Source: an uncultured Butyricicoccus sp. (GTDB lineage: Bacteria; Bacillota; Clostridia; Oscillospirales; Butyricicoccaceae). From it: a stretch of 17,503 nt of DNA. A program made the translations under genes and the position numbers. Location: NCBI GenBank assembly GCA_900544475.1, contig UQVU01000026.1, positions 1-17,503 of the forward strand, written 5' to 3'. The notes under the pieces are model-generated. The model saw nothing but the letters and a program-made list of their open reading frames with translations, did no database searches and was not told where the DNA came from. Numbering within the stretch: position 1 is the stretch's first letter; every line of letters begins with the position of its first letter. Shown piece after piece: positions 1 through 6,752 of this stretch.

Positions 1-78
1 AGGTTTCCGGCCTGCGTGTTTTCCGCAGCTTACCAGACAGAACTTGATTGCCCTGCGTGTACGGGCACGCAACACCCG
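1..78. other. Unidentified structured intergenic stretch at the window edge
   Basis: No ORF with a credible start covers this segment. Two short inverted repeats are visible: CTGCG/CGCAG with a 7-base loop near 12-29, and TGCCC/GGGCA near 49-67. That could mean a structured RNA on either strand, cut by the window edge. I compared it by eye with tmRNA, SRP RNA, RNase P RNA and 6S RNA and could not match it convincingly to any. It may simply be the end of a neighbouring untranslated region. Confidence 0.2.
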
Positions 79-111
79 AAAAAAAGGATCGTCGATTTTT
101 TATCGATGATC
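79..111 (-). terminator. Rho-independent terminator, leftward
   Basis: On the minus strand a 10-bp stem (87-96 with 102-111, one G-T wobble) with a 5-base A loop is followed by a run of T (A79-A85 on the plus strand). This is the classic terminator shape for leftward transcription. The ltaS-like gene to the right already has its own terminator at 332-375. This second one would therefore end a separate short transcript starting between about 111 and 330, or catch readthrough. Confidence 0.6.
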
Positions 112-288
112 GCGTCGGTTTGAGAAATAATGCTCTCGTTTTCCGTCAATCATTTTAACACCATATCTATACGTTGGCAAAGTATTTTTTCGTTTTTCCT
201 TATACTTTGGTGATTTGCACATAAACAATGTTAGGTTTTTGTACATTTCGACGTTGGTTGTTATGTTTTTCACAAAGATTGTTTTCAC
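100..288 (-). CDS. Doubtful short ORF, lysine- and asparagine-rich, 62 codons
   Basis: This open frame starts with GTG and ends at a TAA that lies inside the terminator hairpin at 87-111. The predicted 62-residue product is basic (many Lys and Arg), has no membrane segment and matches no family I recognise. It sits in the visibly AT-rich part of an otherwise GC-rich window. Evidence for translation is weak: the nearest Shine-Dalgarno-like AGGTG lies about 13 bases before the GTG, and there is no clear promoter. In favour is its position as the only open frame in a stretch bounded on both sides by leftward terminators. The stretch could equally encode a small RNA or nothing. Confidence 0.22.
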   Translation of the reverse strand: MKTIFVKNITTNVEMYKNLTLFMCKSPKYKEKRKNTLPTYRYGVKMIDGKREHYFSNRRDHR

Positions 289-330
289 TTTTTAGCACTT
301 TCACCTGAAAAAGGGTAGATTTTCATAACA

Positions 331-375
331 GGAAAAACCAAAACCGGACGCTCCCCTCGCATGGGAAACGCCCGG
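331..375 (-). terminator. Rho-independent terminator of the LTA-synthase-like gene
   Basis: On the minus strand a 13-bp stem (363-375 with 344-356, with G-T wobbles) and a 6-base loop is followed by a T-rich tract (TTTTGGTTTTT, plus-strand 333-343). It begins about 29 bases after the stop codon at 404. A small extra 6-bp hairpin (383-388 with 395-400) lies between the stop and this terminator. It marks the end of the long leftward gene cluster. Confidence 0.85.
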
Positions 376-403
376 TGTCGTGTACGCAAACGTGTGCGTA
401 ATT

Positions 404-2380
404 TTACGGAAGATGCCACTCGATTTTCCGTTTTTTTGCATCAAAAATCTGCGCGTACTGCGCTTCACGGTAGCCGGTCAGCTCCCCGCATTCGGACAGC
501 GTTTCGCCGTCGTGCCACGAGCCGTCGGCGAGGTAGTAGCCGTAGTTGTTGATGCGCGGCACGCTCTCGCGGGTCGCAAGCCGCATCTCGTCGAAGCCCG
601 AGGTCGAACACCCGAGCACGTTCAGCGTGAGGGCAGACAGGTAATTTGCGCTGATTTCGACACCGTTCTGCGACGGAATGTCGTAGTTCGCCCAGATGAA
701 GAACGGCGTCATGAGCTTGGTCTGCTCCTGCTCGCGCGAGCGCTCGGCGTCCGTGTTGCCGTAGAGGTCGTCGTAAAACGCCGCCGGAACGTTCGGCTGA
801 TGGTCGCCGAAGAAAATGATGGCGGTATCATCGGAAACCTTTGCGAAATAGTTGATAAGCTCCTGCACCGCGTCGTCCGAGCAGCGCACGAGAGAAAGGT
901 AGGTATCGACCTGCTGATACTTGCCCTCGTACTCCCCTGTCAGGTGAATTTTCTCCTCGAACGCCGGATAACCCTCGCGCTCGTAGCCGCCGTGGTTCTG
1001 CATCGTAACGTCAAACAGGAAGAACGGCTGTCCCTCCGGCTTGCTTTCGTACAGCTCGATGATCTTCTTATAGCTTGCGCTGTCGCTGACTCGGCCGCGC
1101 ACGCGCTCGGCGTCCTCCGGGAAGCTGTCCTCGTAGCACTGCTCGTCGAAGCCGAACGAGGAGTAGACCTGCGGACGGTTCCACGAGGTCGAGAGATACG
1201 GGTGCATCGCGACCGTCTGGTAGTTCTGCGCCTCCAGACCGCCGACAAGGCTCGGCATGGCGCTCTTGACGTACATCTGATACGGCGAGCAGCCGAACGG
1301 CAGGAACGCCATCGTGTCGCCGGTCAGGAACTCGAACTCGGTATTTGCCGTGCCGCCGCCGAAGGTCGAAACGAGCAGATTTCCCGTCACGGTGTTCTTC
1401 GCGCCCTGCTGAAGGCTGTGCACGAACGGCATATAGTCCTCGTTGGTCTCGAAATCGCCCACCACGCCGAGGTCGGAGAACGACTCGTTCATGATAACGA
1501 TGATGTTGGGCGTGTGCGTGCCCTGCTTGCCCTCGTAGGTCGAGGCGAGCGCGTCAAGCGCGTCCGCACCGTACCCCTCGGGTGCGCGGACGATGGACTT
1601 GCCGGCGCAGCGCAGGAAGTAGTAGAACTCGCTGTAGGAGCGGCTCGACGCCCAGAAATTGATGCCCGTGCCCGTGATGCCGAGGCCGTAGTGAACGGCA
1701 TACGCCGCCAGTGCGACCACGACAAGCGAGCAGCCGCGGCGGACGTACCACCGCTCGAACAGCTTCCATCGGCGCTGCATCAGGCAGACGCACACGCAGT
1801 ACAGCACCGCCGCGCTCACGCCGCGCAGCACGGACAGCTCGACCGGTGCGGAGTAGCCCTGCGCGACGTTCGCCGCCGTGCCGATGGAGAACACGTCGCT
1901 CAGCATGACCGGCGTGCCGCGGAACAGCATGACGTAGTGGTCGATAATGCCGTGCAGCAGGCTGACCGCCATGCCGACGCAGACCGCGAGCCTGCCGCGG
2001 GCGGTGATGAGGTAGGCGGCGGCATACAGGCCGATGTAGCACAGCCACCCCTGCCAGAACGACTGCTCGAGTCCCACGCTGCCGCCCTTGACCATGTACT
2101 CGACCGTGACCACGCTCACCGCCGATGCGCTGCCGAGCAGCAGCAGGTCATGCAGCAGCGCGAGCGGTGCCGGCGCCTTCTTCCACGGACGCAGCACGAG
2201 CGGCAGAAACGCCGCAAGTGCAAGCAGGTTCGAGGTCTTGTCGAGGAAGGACAGCGAGCCTTTGTGCAGGATGGGCCAGAAAGCCGCCGCGAAGCACAGC
2301 GTCAGCAGCACGTTCGCCGCAAGCAGCGCCCAGTTCCATTTTCCTTCGTCTTTTTTACTTTTCAGTTCATGTTTACCCAC
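404..2380 (-). CDS. LTA synthase family phosphoglycerol transferase (membrane sulfatase-fold enzyme)
   Basis: This 658-residue polytopic membrane protein has about five or six hydrophobic segments in residues 15-235, then an extracellular sulfatase/alkaline-phosphatase-fold domain from about 290. Family landmarks are visible: MNES (Glu299, metal ligand), GGGTANTEFEF with the likely nucleophile Thr344, HPY..SWNR near 393-402, NHGG (His463) and FGDHQ (Asp526, His527). LtaS-type enzymes move glycerophosphate from phosphatidylglycerol onto a growing lipoteichoic acid or related polymer outside the membrane. The exact polymer cannot be read from sequence. The start is GTG at 2380, preceded by AGAGGG at a usable spacing; no ATG lies in frame nearby. 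It follows aspS after a terminator with no evident promoter of its own, so it may depend on readthrough. A phosphoethanolamine or other phospholipid head-group transferase is the main alternative. Confidence 0.87.
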   Translation of the reverse strand: MGKHELKSKKDEGKWNWALLAANVLLTLCFAAAFWPILHKGSLSFLDKTSNLLALAAFLPLVLRPWKKAPAPLALLHDLLLLGSASAVSVVTVEYMVKGGSVGLEQSFWQGWLCYIGLYAAAYLITARGRLAVCVGMAVSLLHGIIDHYVMLFRGTPVMLSDVFSIGTAANVAQGYSAPVELSVLRGVSAAVLYCVCVCLMQRRWKLFERWYVRRGCSLVVVALAAYAVHYGLGITGTGINFWASSRSYSEFYYFLRCAGKSIVRAPEGYGADALDALASTYEGKQGTHTPNIIVIMNESFSDLGVVGDFETNEDYMPFVHSLQQGAKNTVTGNLLVSTFGGGTANTEFEFLTGDTMAFLPFGCSPYQMYVKSAMPSLVGGLEAQNYQTVAMHPYLSTSWNRPQVYSSFGFDEQCYEDSFPEDAERVRGRVSDSASYKKIIELYESKPEGQPFFLFDVTMQNHGGYEREGYPAFEEKIHLTGEYEGKYQQVDTYLSLVRCSDDAVQELINYFAKVSDDTAIIFFGDHQPNVPAAFYDDLYGNTDAERSREQEQTKLMTPFFIWANYDIPSQNGVEISANYLSALTLNVLGCSTSGFDEMRLATRESVPRINNYGYYLADGSWHDGETLSECGELTGYREAQYAQIFDAKKRKIEWHLP

Positions 2381-2401
2381 AGATTGCCCTCTTTTTCTCG
2401 G

Positions 2402-2439
2402 ATAAAAGCAAAGCCGCTGTGTTTTCGGGCACAGCGGCT
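2402..2439 (-). terminator. Hairpin terminator after aspS
   Basis: A perfect 10-bp inverted repeat (2412-2421 with 2430-2439) encloses an 8-base loop. On the minus strand it is followed by TTTGCTTTT, a T-rich tail interrupted by GC. It lies 26-63 bases after the aspS stop and only about 20 bases before the GTG of the LTA-synthase-like gene. The imperfect tail suggests partial rather than complete termination. Confidence 0.7.
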
Positions 2440-2464
2440 CTTTATATGCTTGCGTGTCAGACGC

Positions 2465-4276
2465 TTATGCTTCCGGCTCTTCCTCGACGCGGGTGACCGC
2501 AATCGAGAGGTCGTCAAGCTGCTTGTCGTCTACGATGTCCGGGCAGTTCATCATCAGGTCGGACGCGTTCTGAACCTTCGGGAACGCGATAACGTCGCGG
2601 ATGGAGTCCAGACCGGCGAGCAGCATGCACAGACGGTCAAGACCGTAAGCGAGGCCGCCGTGCGGAGGTGCGCCGTAGGAGAACGCAGTGATGAGGTGGC
2701 CGAACTGCTCCTTGGCCTTTTCCTCGGTGAAGCCGAGCGTTTCGAACATCTTGGTCTGAAGCTCGGGGTCGTGGATACGAATGGAGCCGCCGCCCAGCTC
2801 GCAGCCGTTCAGGATAATATCGTAAGCCTTGGCGCGAACCTTGGCCGGGTCGGTGTCGAGCAGCGGAATATCCTCGTCCATCGGCGCGGTGAACGGATGG
2901 TGCATCGCAACGAGGCGGTTCTCCTCCTCGCTGTACTCGAACTGCGGGAACTCAGTGACCCACAGGAGCTTAAAGTCGTCCTTCTTCGCGAGGCCGAGGC
3001 GCTTTGCCAGCTCGCAGCGCAGTGCGCCCAGAGCGACAGCGGCGGTCTGCCAGTCTGCGTCCGCAACAACGAACAGCAGGTCGTTTTCCTTCGCGCCTGC
3101 ACGCTCCTTGATGGCTGCGATTTCGTCCTCGGAGAGGAACTTCGCAAACGAGGAGGTCATGCTGCCGTCAGCGGCGAGCTTCATCCACGCGAGGCCCTTT
3201 GCGCGGTAGGTCTTGACGAACTCGCCGAGCTTGTCGATCTCCTTGCGCGGGAACTTGTCCGCGTAGCCGTTTACGTTGATGAGACGAACCGTACCGCCGT
3301 TCGCTACGGTGTCCTTGAACACCTTGAACGAGCAGTTCTTCGCAATATCCGAAATATCGCGGATTTCGAAGCCGAAACGGACGTCCGGCTTGTCCGAGCC
3401 GTACTTGTCCATCGCGTCCTGCCAGGTCATGCGCGGCAGCGGAAGCTGAATATCAACGTCCAGAACTTCCTTGAATACGCGCTGGAGGAAGCCCTCGTTT
3501 ACCGCGATAACGTCGTCCTGCTCAACGAAGGACATCTCAAGGTCGATCTGAGTGAACTCCGGCTGACGGTCGGCACGCAGGTCCTCGTCACGGAAGCAGC
3601 GGGTGATCTGGATGTAGCGGTCCATGCCGGACAGCATGAGCAGCTGCTTGTACTGCTGCGGGGACTGCGGCAGCGCGTAGAACTTGCCCGGATGTACGCG
3701 GCTCGGCACGAGGTAGTCGCGTGCACCCTCGGGGGTGGACTTGGTGAGCATCGGGGTCTCGATTTCGAGGAAGCCGTGCTCGTCGAAGTAGTTGCGGGCA
3801 ACCTGCGTTACGCGGTGACGCAGCATGAGATTGCGCTGCATGGACGGGCGGCGCAGGTCAAGGTAGCGGTACTTCAGACGGATCTGGTCGCCGACTTCCT
3901 TGTTGTCGTCGATTTCGAACGGAGTGGTCTCGGCCTTGGACAGAATGCGGATGTCCTCGGCGATGATTTCGACCTCGCCGGTCGGCATCTTCTTGTTGAC
4001 AGCCGCCGCGTCACGAGCGACCAGCTTGCCCTTGACCGCAACGACGAACTCGGTGCGGCAGGTGAACGCGATGTCGAACAGGTCGGCGTTTACCGACTTG
4101 TCGAAGGTGCACTGCACGATGCCTGCGCGGTCGCGCAGCAGCAGAAACAGTACGCCGCCGTTGTCGCGCACGCGGTCAACCCAGCCGTTTACAGTAACGG
4201 TCTGGCCCGCGTGCTCCAGACGAAGCTCGCCGCACATATGGGTGCGCTTCATGCCTGTGATAGATGTGTTATTCAT
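2465..4276 (-). CDS. aspS: Aspartate--tRNA ligase, bacterial type
   Basis: This 603-residue class IIb aminoacyl-tRNA synthetase charges tRNA-Asp with aspartate in the cytosol. An N-terminal OB-fold anticodon-binding domain (about 10-110) is followed by the catalytic core. Motif 2 is FRDEDLRADRQPEFTQ (228-243) and motif 3 is the GLAYGLDR stretch (541-548). The bacterial GAD insertion lies at roughly 290-430. The size is normal. ATG 4276 is preferred because AAGGA stands 10 bases upstream; a second Met at codon 9 is less likely. The residue after RVRD is Asn39. From memory, this position is Leu in Asp-specific and His in Asp/Asn-non-discriminating bacterial enzymes, so specificity is not settled here. 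It lies downstream of hisS in the usual order, but two small membrane genes separate them. Confidence 0.97.
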   Translation of the reverse strand: MNNTSITGMKRTHMCGELRLEHAGQTVTVNGWVDRVRDNGGVLFLLLRDRAGIVQCTFDKSVNADLFDIAFTCRTEFVVAVKGKLVARDAAAVNKKMPTGEVEIIAEDIRILSKAETTPFEIDDNKEVGDQIRLKYRYLDLRRPSMQRNLMLRHRVTQVARNYFDEHGFLEIETPMLTKSTPEGARDYLVPSRVHPGKFYALPQSPQQYKQLLMLSGMDRYIQITRCFRDEDLRADRQPEFTQIDLEMSFVEQDDVIAVNEGFLQRVFKEVLDVDIQLPLPRMTWQDAMDKYGSDKPDVRFGFEIRDISDIAKNCSFKVFKDTVANGGTVRLINVNGYADKFPRKEIDKLGEFVKTYRAKGLAWMKLAADGSMTSSFAKFLSEDEIAAIKERAGAKENDLLFVVADADWQTAAVALGALRCELAKRLGLAKKDDFKLLWVTEFPQFEYSEEENRLVAMHHPFTAPMDEDIPLLDTDPAKVRAKAYDIILNGCELGGGSIRIHDPELQTKMFETLGFTEEKAKEQFGHLITAFSYGAPPHGGLAYGLDRLCMLLAGLDSIRDVIAFPKVQNASDLMMNCPDIVDDKQLDDLSIAVTRVEEEPEA

Positions 4277-4316
4277 GTTTTATCAATCCTTATTTCTAAG
4301 ATTTGTTGCCAAAAAG

Positions 4317-4532
4317 TTATTCGGAAGTCTTATCGTCCGCGAGTGCCGGGCGAACACAGTCAAAGTATCCCCGGAACACTACAAACGCGCAGAGAAAGAG
4401 CAGGATAAAGGAAATTACCTGAAGCGCGTCAGACAGCCAGCCCCACGCGCCGAATACAAAGAAAATGAGCGATGCAATCACGCCGAGCATTCCCACGATC
4501 ATCTGTGTACAACCCCAAATGAGTTTTTTCAT
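4317..4532 (-). CDS. Small two-segment membrane protein, copy B of a tandem pair
   Basis: This 71-residue protein begins MKKLIWGCTQ, has two hydrophobic stretches (about 10-29 and 36-54) with a short GWLSD turn between them, and ends in a charged tail (DDKTSE). It is probably a double-pass inner-membrane protein of unknown function. The start at 4532 is chosen over longer upstream possibilities because CGGAGGTGCGTTCT lies directly before it. The upstream gene (4561-4752) starts with a near-identical pattern (MEKFVWSCTK) and has the same 12-base ribosome-binding leader, so the two are probably an old tandem duplication. It lies 28 bases after copy A and 40 bases before aspS, in an apparent operon. 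I do not recognise the family. Confidence 0.72.
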   Translation of the reverse strand: MKKLIWGCTQMIVGMLGVIASLIFFVFGAWGWLSDALQVISFILLFLCAFVVFRGYFDCVRPALADDKTSE

Positions 4533-4560
4533 AGAACGCACCTCCGTGCTGTCCGTGTGG

Positions 4561-4752
4561 TTACTCCAGTTCGTCCTTGTGGAGAACCGGAAAAATTTCC
4601 TTGGAATAAATCCAGACCGCGCAGAACAGTCCGCCGATGAAAGAAACATAGCCTAAAACAACCAGTCCCGCCAGAATCAGCAGCGTACTCAGGCAGAATG
4701 CGCAAAGCAGCGCCGCGAGAAACTTGGTACAGCTCCAGACGAATTTTTCCAT
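4561..4752 (-). CDS. Small membrane protein, copy A of a tandem pair
   Basis: This 63-residue product begins MEKFVWSCTK, followed by two hydrophobic runs (about 11-31 and 34-50) and a short hydrophilic end (HKDELE). It is likely a double-pass membrane protein. The start at 4752 is set by CGGAGGTGCGTTTG immediately upstream; a longer version starting at 4773 would put the ribosome binding site inside the gene. It resembles the next gene in its first ten residues (W, C, T and flanking hydrophobics at the same positions) and in the leader DNA. The rest has diverged, apart from general hydrophobicity. It sits 79 bases after hisS. No function is assigned; a holin-like or stress-related membrane peptide cannot be excluded. 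Confidence 0.7.
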   Translation of the reverse strand: MEKFVWSCTKFLAALLCAFCLSTLLILAGLVVLGYVSFIGGLFCAVWIYSKEIFPVLHKDELE

Positions 4753-4831
4753 CAAACGCACCTCCGAATGCAAACGTGTGTGGTGGACGGTAACAATATG
4801 AAATATGTTTTCTGCGGGGGCGGTCGCTGCG

Positions 4832-6196
4832 TCAGATAGACTTGTCGCAAATTACCTTGCCCTCGTTCTTCTTTGCCAGACCCGCGCGGATGAGGTTTAC
4901 CGCCTCATCGAGCGAAACCTTGACCTGCTCGCCGCTCTCCATATCCTTGACAGCGACCACGCCCGCATTGATTTCGTCCTCGCCGAGGAAGATAACGAAC
5001 GGAATGCCGAGCTTGTCGGCGTAGCCGATCTTGTGCTTGAACTTCTTCTGCTCGCCGTACAGCTGGGTGCGGATACCGGAAGTGCGCAGTGCGGTCGCGG
5101 TTTCGATGGCTGCGCCCATGTCGTCGGTCATCGGCAGGATGAGAACGTCCGCCGGGGCCTTGTTCATCTGGTCGTTCAGGTAGCCCTGCTCGCCGAGCAC
5201 GTAGAACAGACGGGTCAGACCGATGGAAATGCCGACGCCCGGCAGCTGCTTGTCGGTGTAGTACTCGGCAAGGTTGTCGTAGCGGCCGCCCGAGCAGATG
5301 GAGCCGATTTCCGGATGGTCGAGCATCGCGGTTTCGTACACGGTGCCGGTGTAGTAGTCCAGACCGCGTGCAATCGTCAGGTCGATTTCGAAGTGGTCCG
5401 CCGGAACGCCGAAAGCGGTCATGTAGTTCGCAACCGTTTTCAGCTCCTCCGCGCCGAGGTCAAATACCTCATTTTTGCCCTTGTAGCTGTCGAGCGCCGC
5501 GAGGATGCCCTCGGTGCCGCCCGGGGTTTCGATGAACGCGAGCAGCTCGTCTGCGGTTGCCGCTTCCACGCCGAAGTCCTCGACGAGGATGGTCTTTACC
5601 TTCTCCGCGCCGATTTTTTCGAGCTTGTCGATGGTGCGCATGACGTCGCCCGCCTTCTCGGTCAGACCGAGAATCGCGAAAAAGCCGTTGAGCACCTTGC
5701 GGTTGTTGATGCGGATTTTGAAGCGCTCAAGGCCGAGCGAGGTGAAGGTCTTGTAGATGATGCTCGGCACCTCGGCCTCGTTGATGATGTCGAGCTTGCC
5801 GTCACCGATAACGTCGATGTCGGCCTGATAGAACTCGCGGAAACGGCCGCGCTGCGCACGCTCGCCGCGGTATACCTTGCCGATCTGGAAGCGGCGGAAC
5901 GGGAAGGTCAGCTCGCCGTAGTGCTGCGCGACATACTTCGCGAGCGGAACGGTGAGGTCGAAGCGCAGCGAAAGGTCGCTGTCACCCTTGGTGAAGCGGT
6001 ATATCTGCTTCTCGGTCTCGCCGCCGCCCTTGGCGAGCAGCACCTCGGAGGACTCGATGAGCGGGGTGTCGAGCGGATAGAAGCCGTAGAGCGCGTAGGT
6101 CTCACGCAGCACCTGCATGATGCGCTCCATCTGTACCTGCGGCGCGGGCAGCAGCTCCATAAAGCCGGAAAGGGTTCTGGGTTTCACTTTTTCCAT
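4832..6196 (-). CDS. hisS: Histidine--tRNA ligase
   Basis: This 454-residue class IIa synthetase attaches histidine to tRNA-His. Visible signatures are FRRFQIGKVYRGERAQRGR (motif 2, 100-118), the HisRS-specific ARGLDYYTGTVYE (277-289), and GGRYDNL (303-309) followed by the motif 3 region GVGISIGLTRL (320-330). The C-terminal anticodon-binding domain starts about 348. Length is normal for the family. ATG 6196 is supported by GAGGAG nine bases upstream. The 75-base gap from mgsA holds a stem-loop but is too short for a T-box leader. It is co-directional with minD and mgsA upstream and aspS downstream. Confidence 0.97.
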   Translation of the reverse strand: MEKVKPRTLSGFMELLPAPQVQMERIMQVLRETYALYGFYPLDTPLIESSEVLLAKGGGETEKQIYRFTKGDSDLSLRFDLTVPLAKYVAQHYGELTFPFRRFQIGKVYRGERAQRGRFREFYQADIDVIGDGKLDIINEAEVPSIIYKTFTSLGLERFKIRINNRKVLNGFFAILGLTEKAGDVMRTIDKLEKIGAEKVKTILVEDFGVEAATADELLAFIETPGGTEGILAALDSYKGKNEVFDLGAEELKTVANYMTAFGVPADHFEIDLTIARGLDYYTGTVYETAMLDHPEIGSICSGGRYDNLAEYYTDKQLPGVGISIGLTRLFYVLGEQGYLNDQMNKAPADVLILPMTDDMGAAIETATALRTSGIRTQLYGEQKKFKHKIGYADKLGIPFVIFLGEDEINAGVVAVKDMESGEQVKVSLDEAVNLIRAGLAKKNEGKVICDKSI

Positions 6197-6218
6197 GTTT
6201 CAATTCTCCTCAAGACAG

Positions 6219-6268
6219 ACGGAATGCACCGAACGGGGATTTTTCCCATCCGGTGCAGCGTTCTGTTG
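6219..6268 (-). other. Stem-loop in the mgsA-hisS gap
   Basis: A perfect 6-bp core (6226-6231 with 6251-6256) is extended by one more pair and then by an imperfect outer stem whose ends match as CAGA/TCTG. At the tip GGGA-AAAA-TCCC can form a second small stem. No T-run follows on either strand, so it does not look like a simple terminator. It could be an RNA-stability or processing site, or a 5' leader element of hisS. Confidence 0.4.
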
Positions 6269-6271
6269 TTG

Positions 6272-6682
6272 TTACTTTCTGTTCTTCGGGTTGACAATAT
6301 TTCGCCAATCCAGATCGCCGCGGTCAAGACCGAGGATGAGCATTTCAGCCGTTGCCGAGTTGGTCGCGATCGGAATGTTGTGCATATCGCACAGACGCGC
6401 GATGGCGTGAACGTCCGGCTCGTACTGCGAGTTGGACATCGGATCGCGGAAAAACAGCACAAGGTCGATCTCGTTGTAGGCGACGCGCGCGGAAATCTGC
6501 TCCTCGCCGCCCTGCATGCCCGCCAGACACTTGTCGATCTTGAGGCCGGTCGCCTCTTCGACGAATTTGCCGGTCGTGCCGGTCGCGCAGATATTATGCT
6601 TTGCCAGAATACCGCAGTATGCCATACAGAACTGAACCATCAGCTCCTTTTTGCGGTCATGTGCGATGAGTGCTATATTCAT
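6272..6682 (-). CDS. mgsA: Methylglyoxal synthase
   Basis: This 136-residue cytosolic enzyme converts dihydroxyacetone phosphate to methylglyoxal and phosphate, a bypass of lower glycolysis when phosphate is short. Family features are IALIAHDRKK at the N terminus (Asp/Lys active-site region), ATGTTGKF (phosphate-binding loop) and AGMQGGEEQI, where GGDxQ is more usual. It also has LVLFFRDP and the ending ATNSATAEMLI. The open frame extends to a TTG at 6688, but ATG 6682 fits the AGGGG site better (about 10 bases) and gives the standard MNIALIAHD start. It is 70 bases downstream of minD, a neighbourhood seen in other clostridial mre/min regions. Confidence 0.95.
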   Translation of the reverse strand: MNIALIAHDRKKELMVQFCMAYCGILAKHNICATGTTGKFVEEATGLKIDKCLAGMQGGEEQISARVAYNEIDLVLFFRDPMSNSQYEPDVHAIARLCDMHNIPIATNSATAEMLILGLDRGDLDWRNIVNPKNRK

Positions 6683-6752
6683 TTCCAAACGTCCCCTTCC
6701 TTATCCCGATAGTTGGCTTGTGTCAACGTCAGATTTTGTCTCTCTGTGACGA

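Noticed and set aside
380..4408. A plus-strand open frame of 1342 codons
   Set aside because: It lies opposite the LTA-synthase-like gene and aspS, both with clear motifs. Its predicted protein is Arg/Val/Ala-rich with no recognisable domain, a typical shadow of GC-rich codon use.
6197..6271. A T-box riboswitch ahead of hisS
   Set aside because: The gap is 75 bases, too short for a T-box, and no T-box core sequence or terminator T-run is seen.
4805..6712. A plus-strand open frame of 635 codons
   Set aside because: It is antisense to hisS and mgsA, has no ribosome binding site and no family features.
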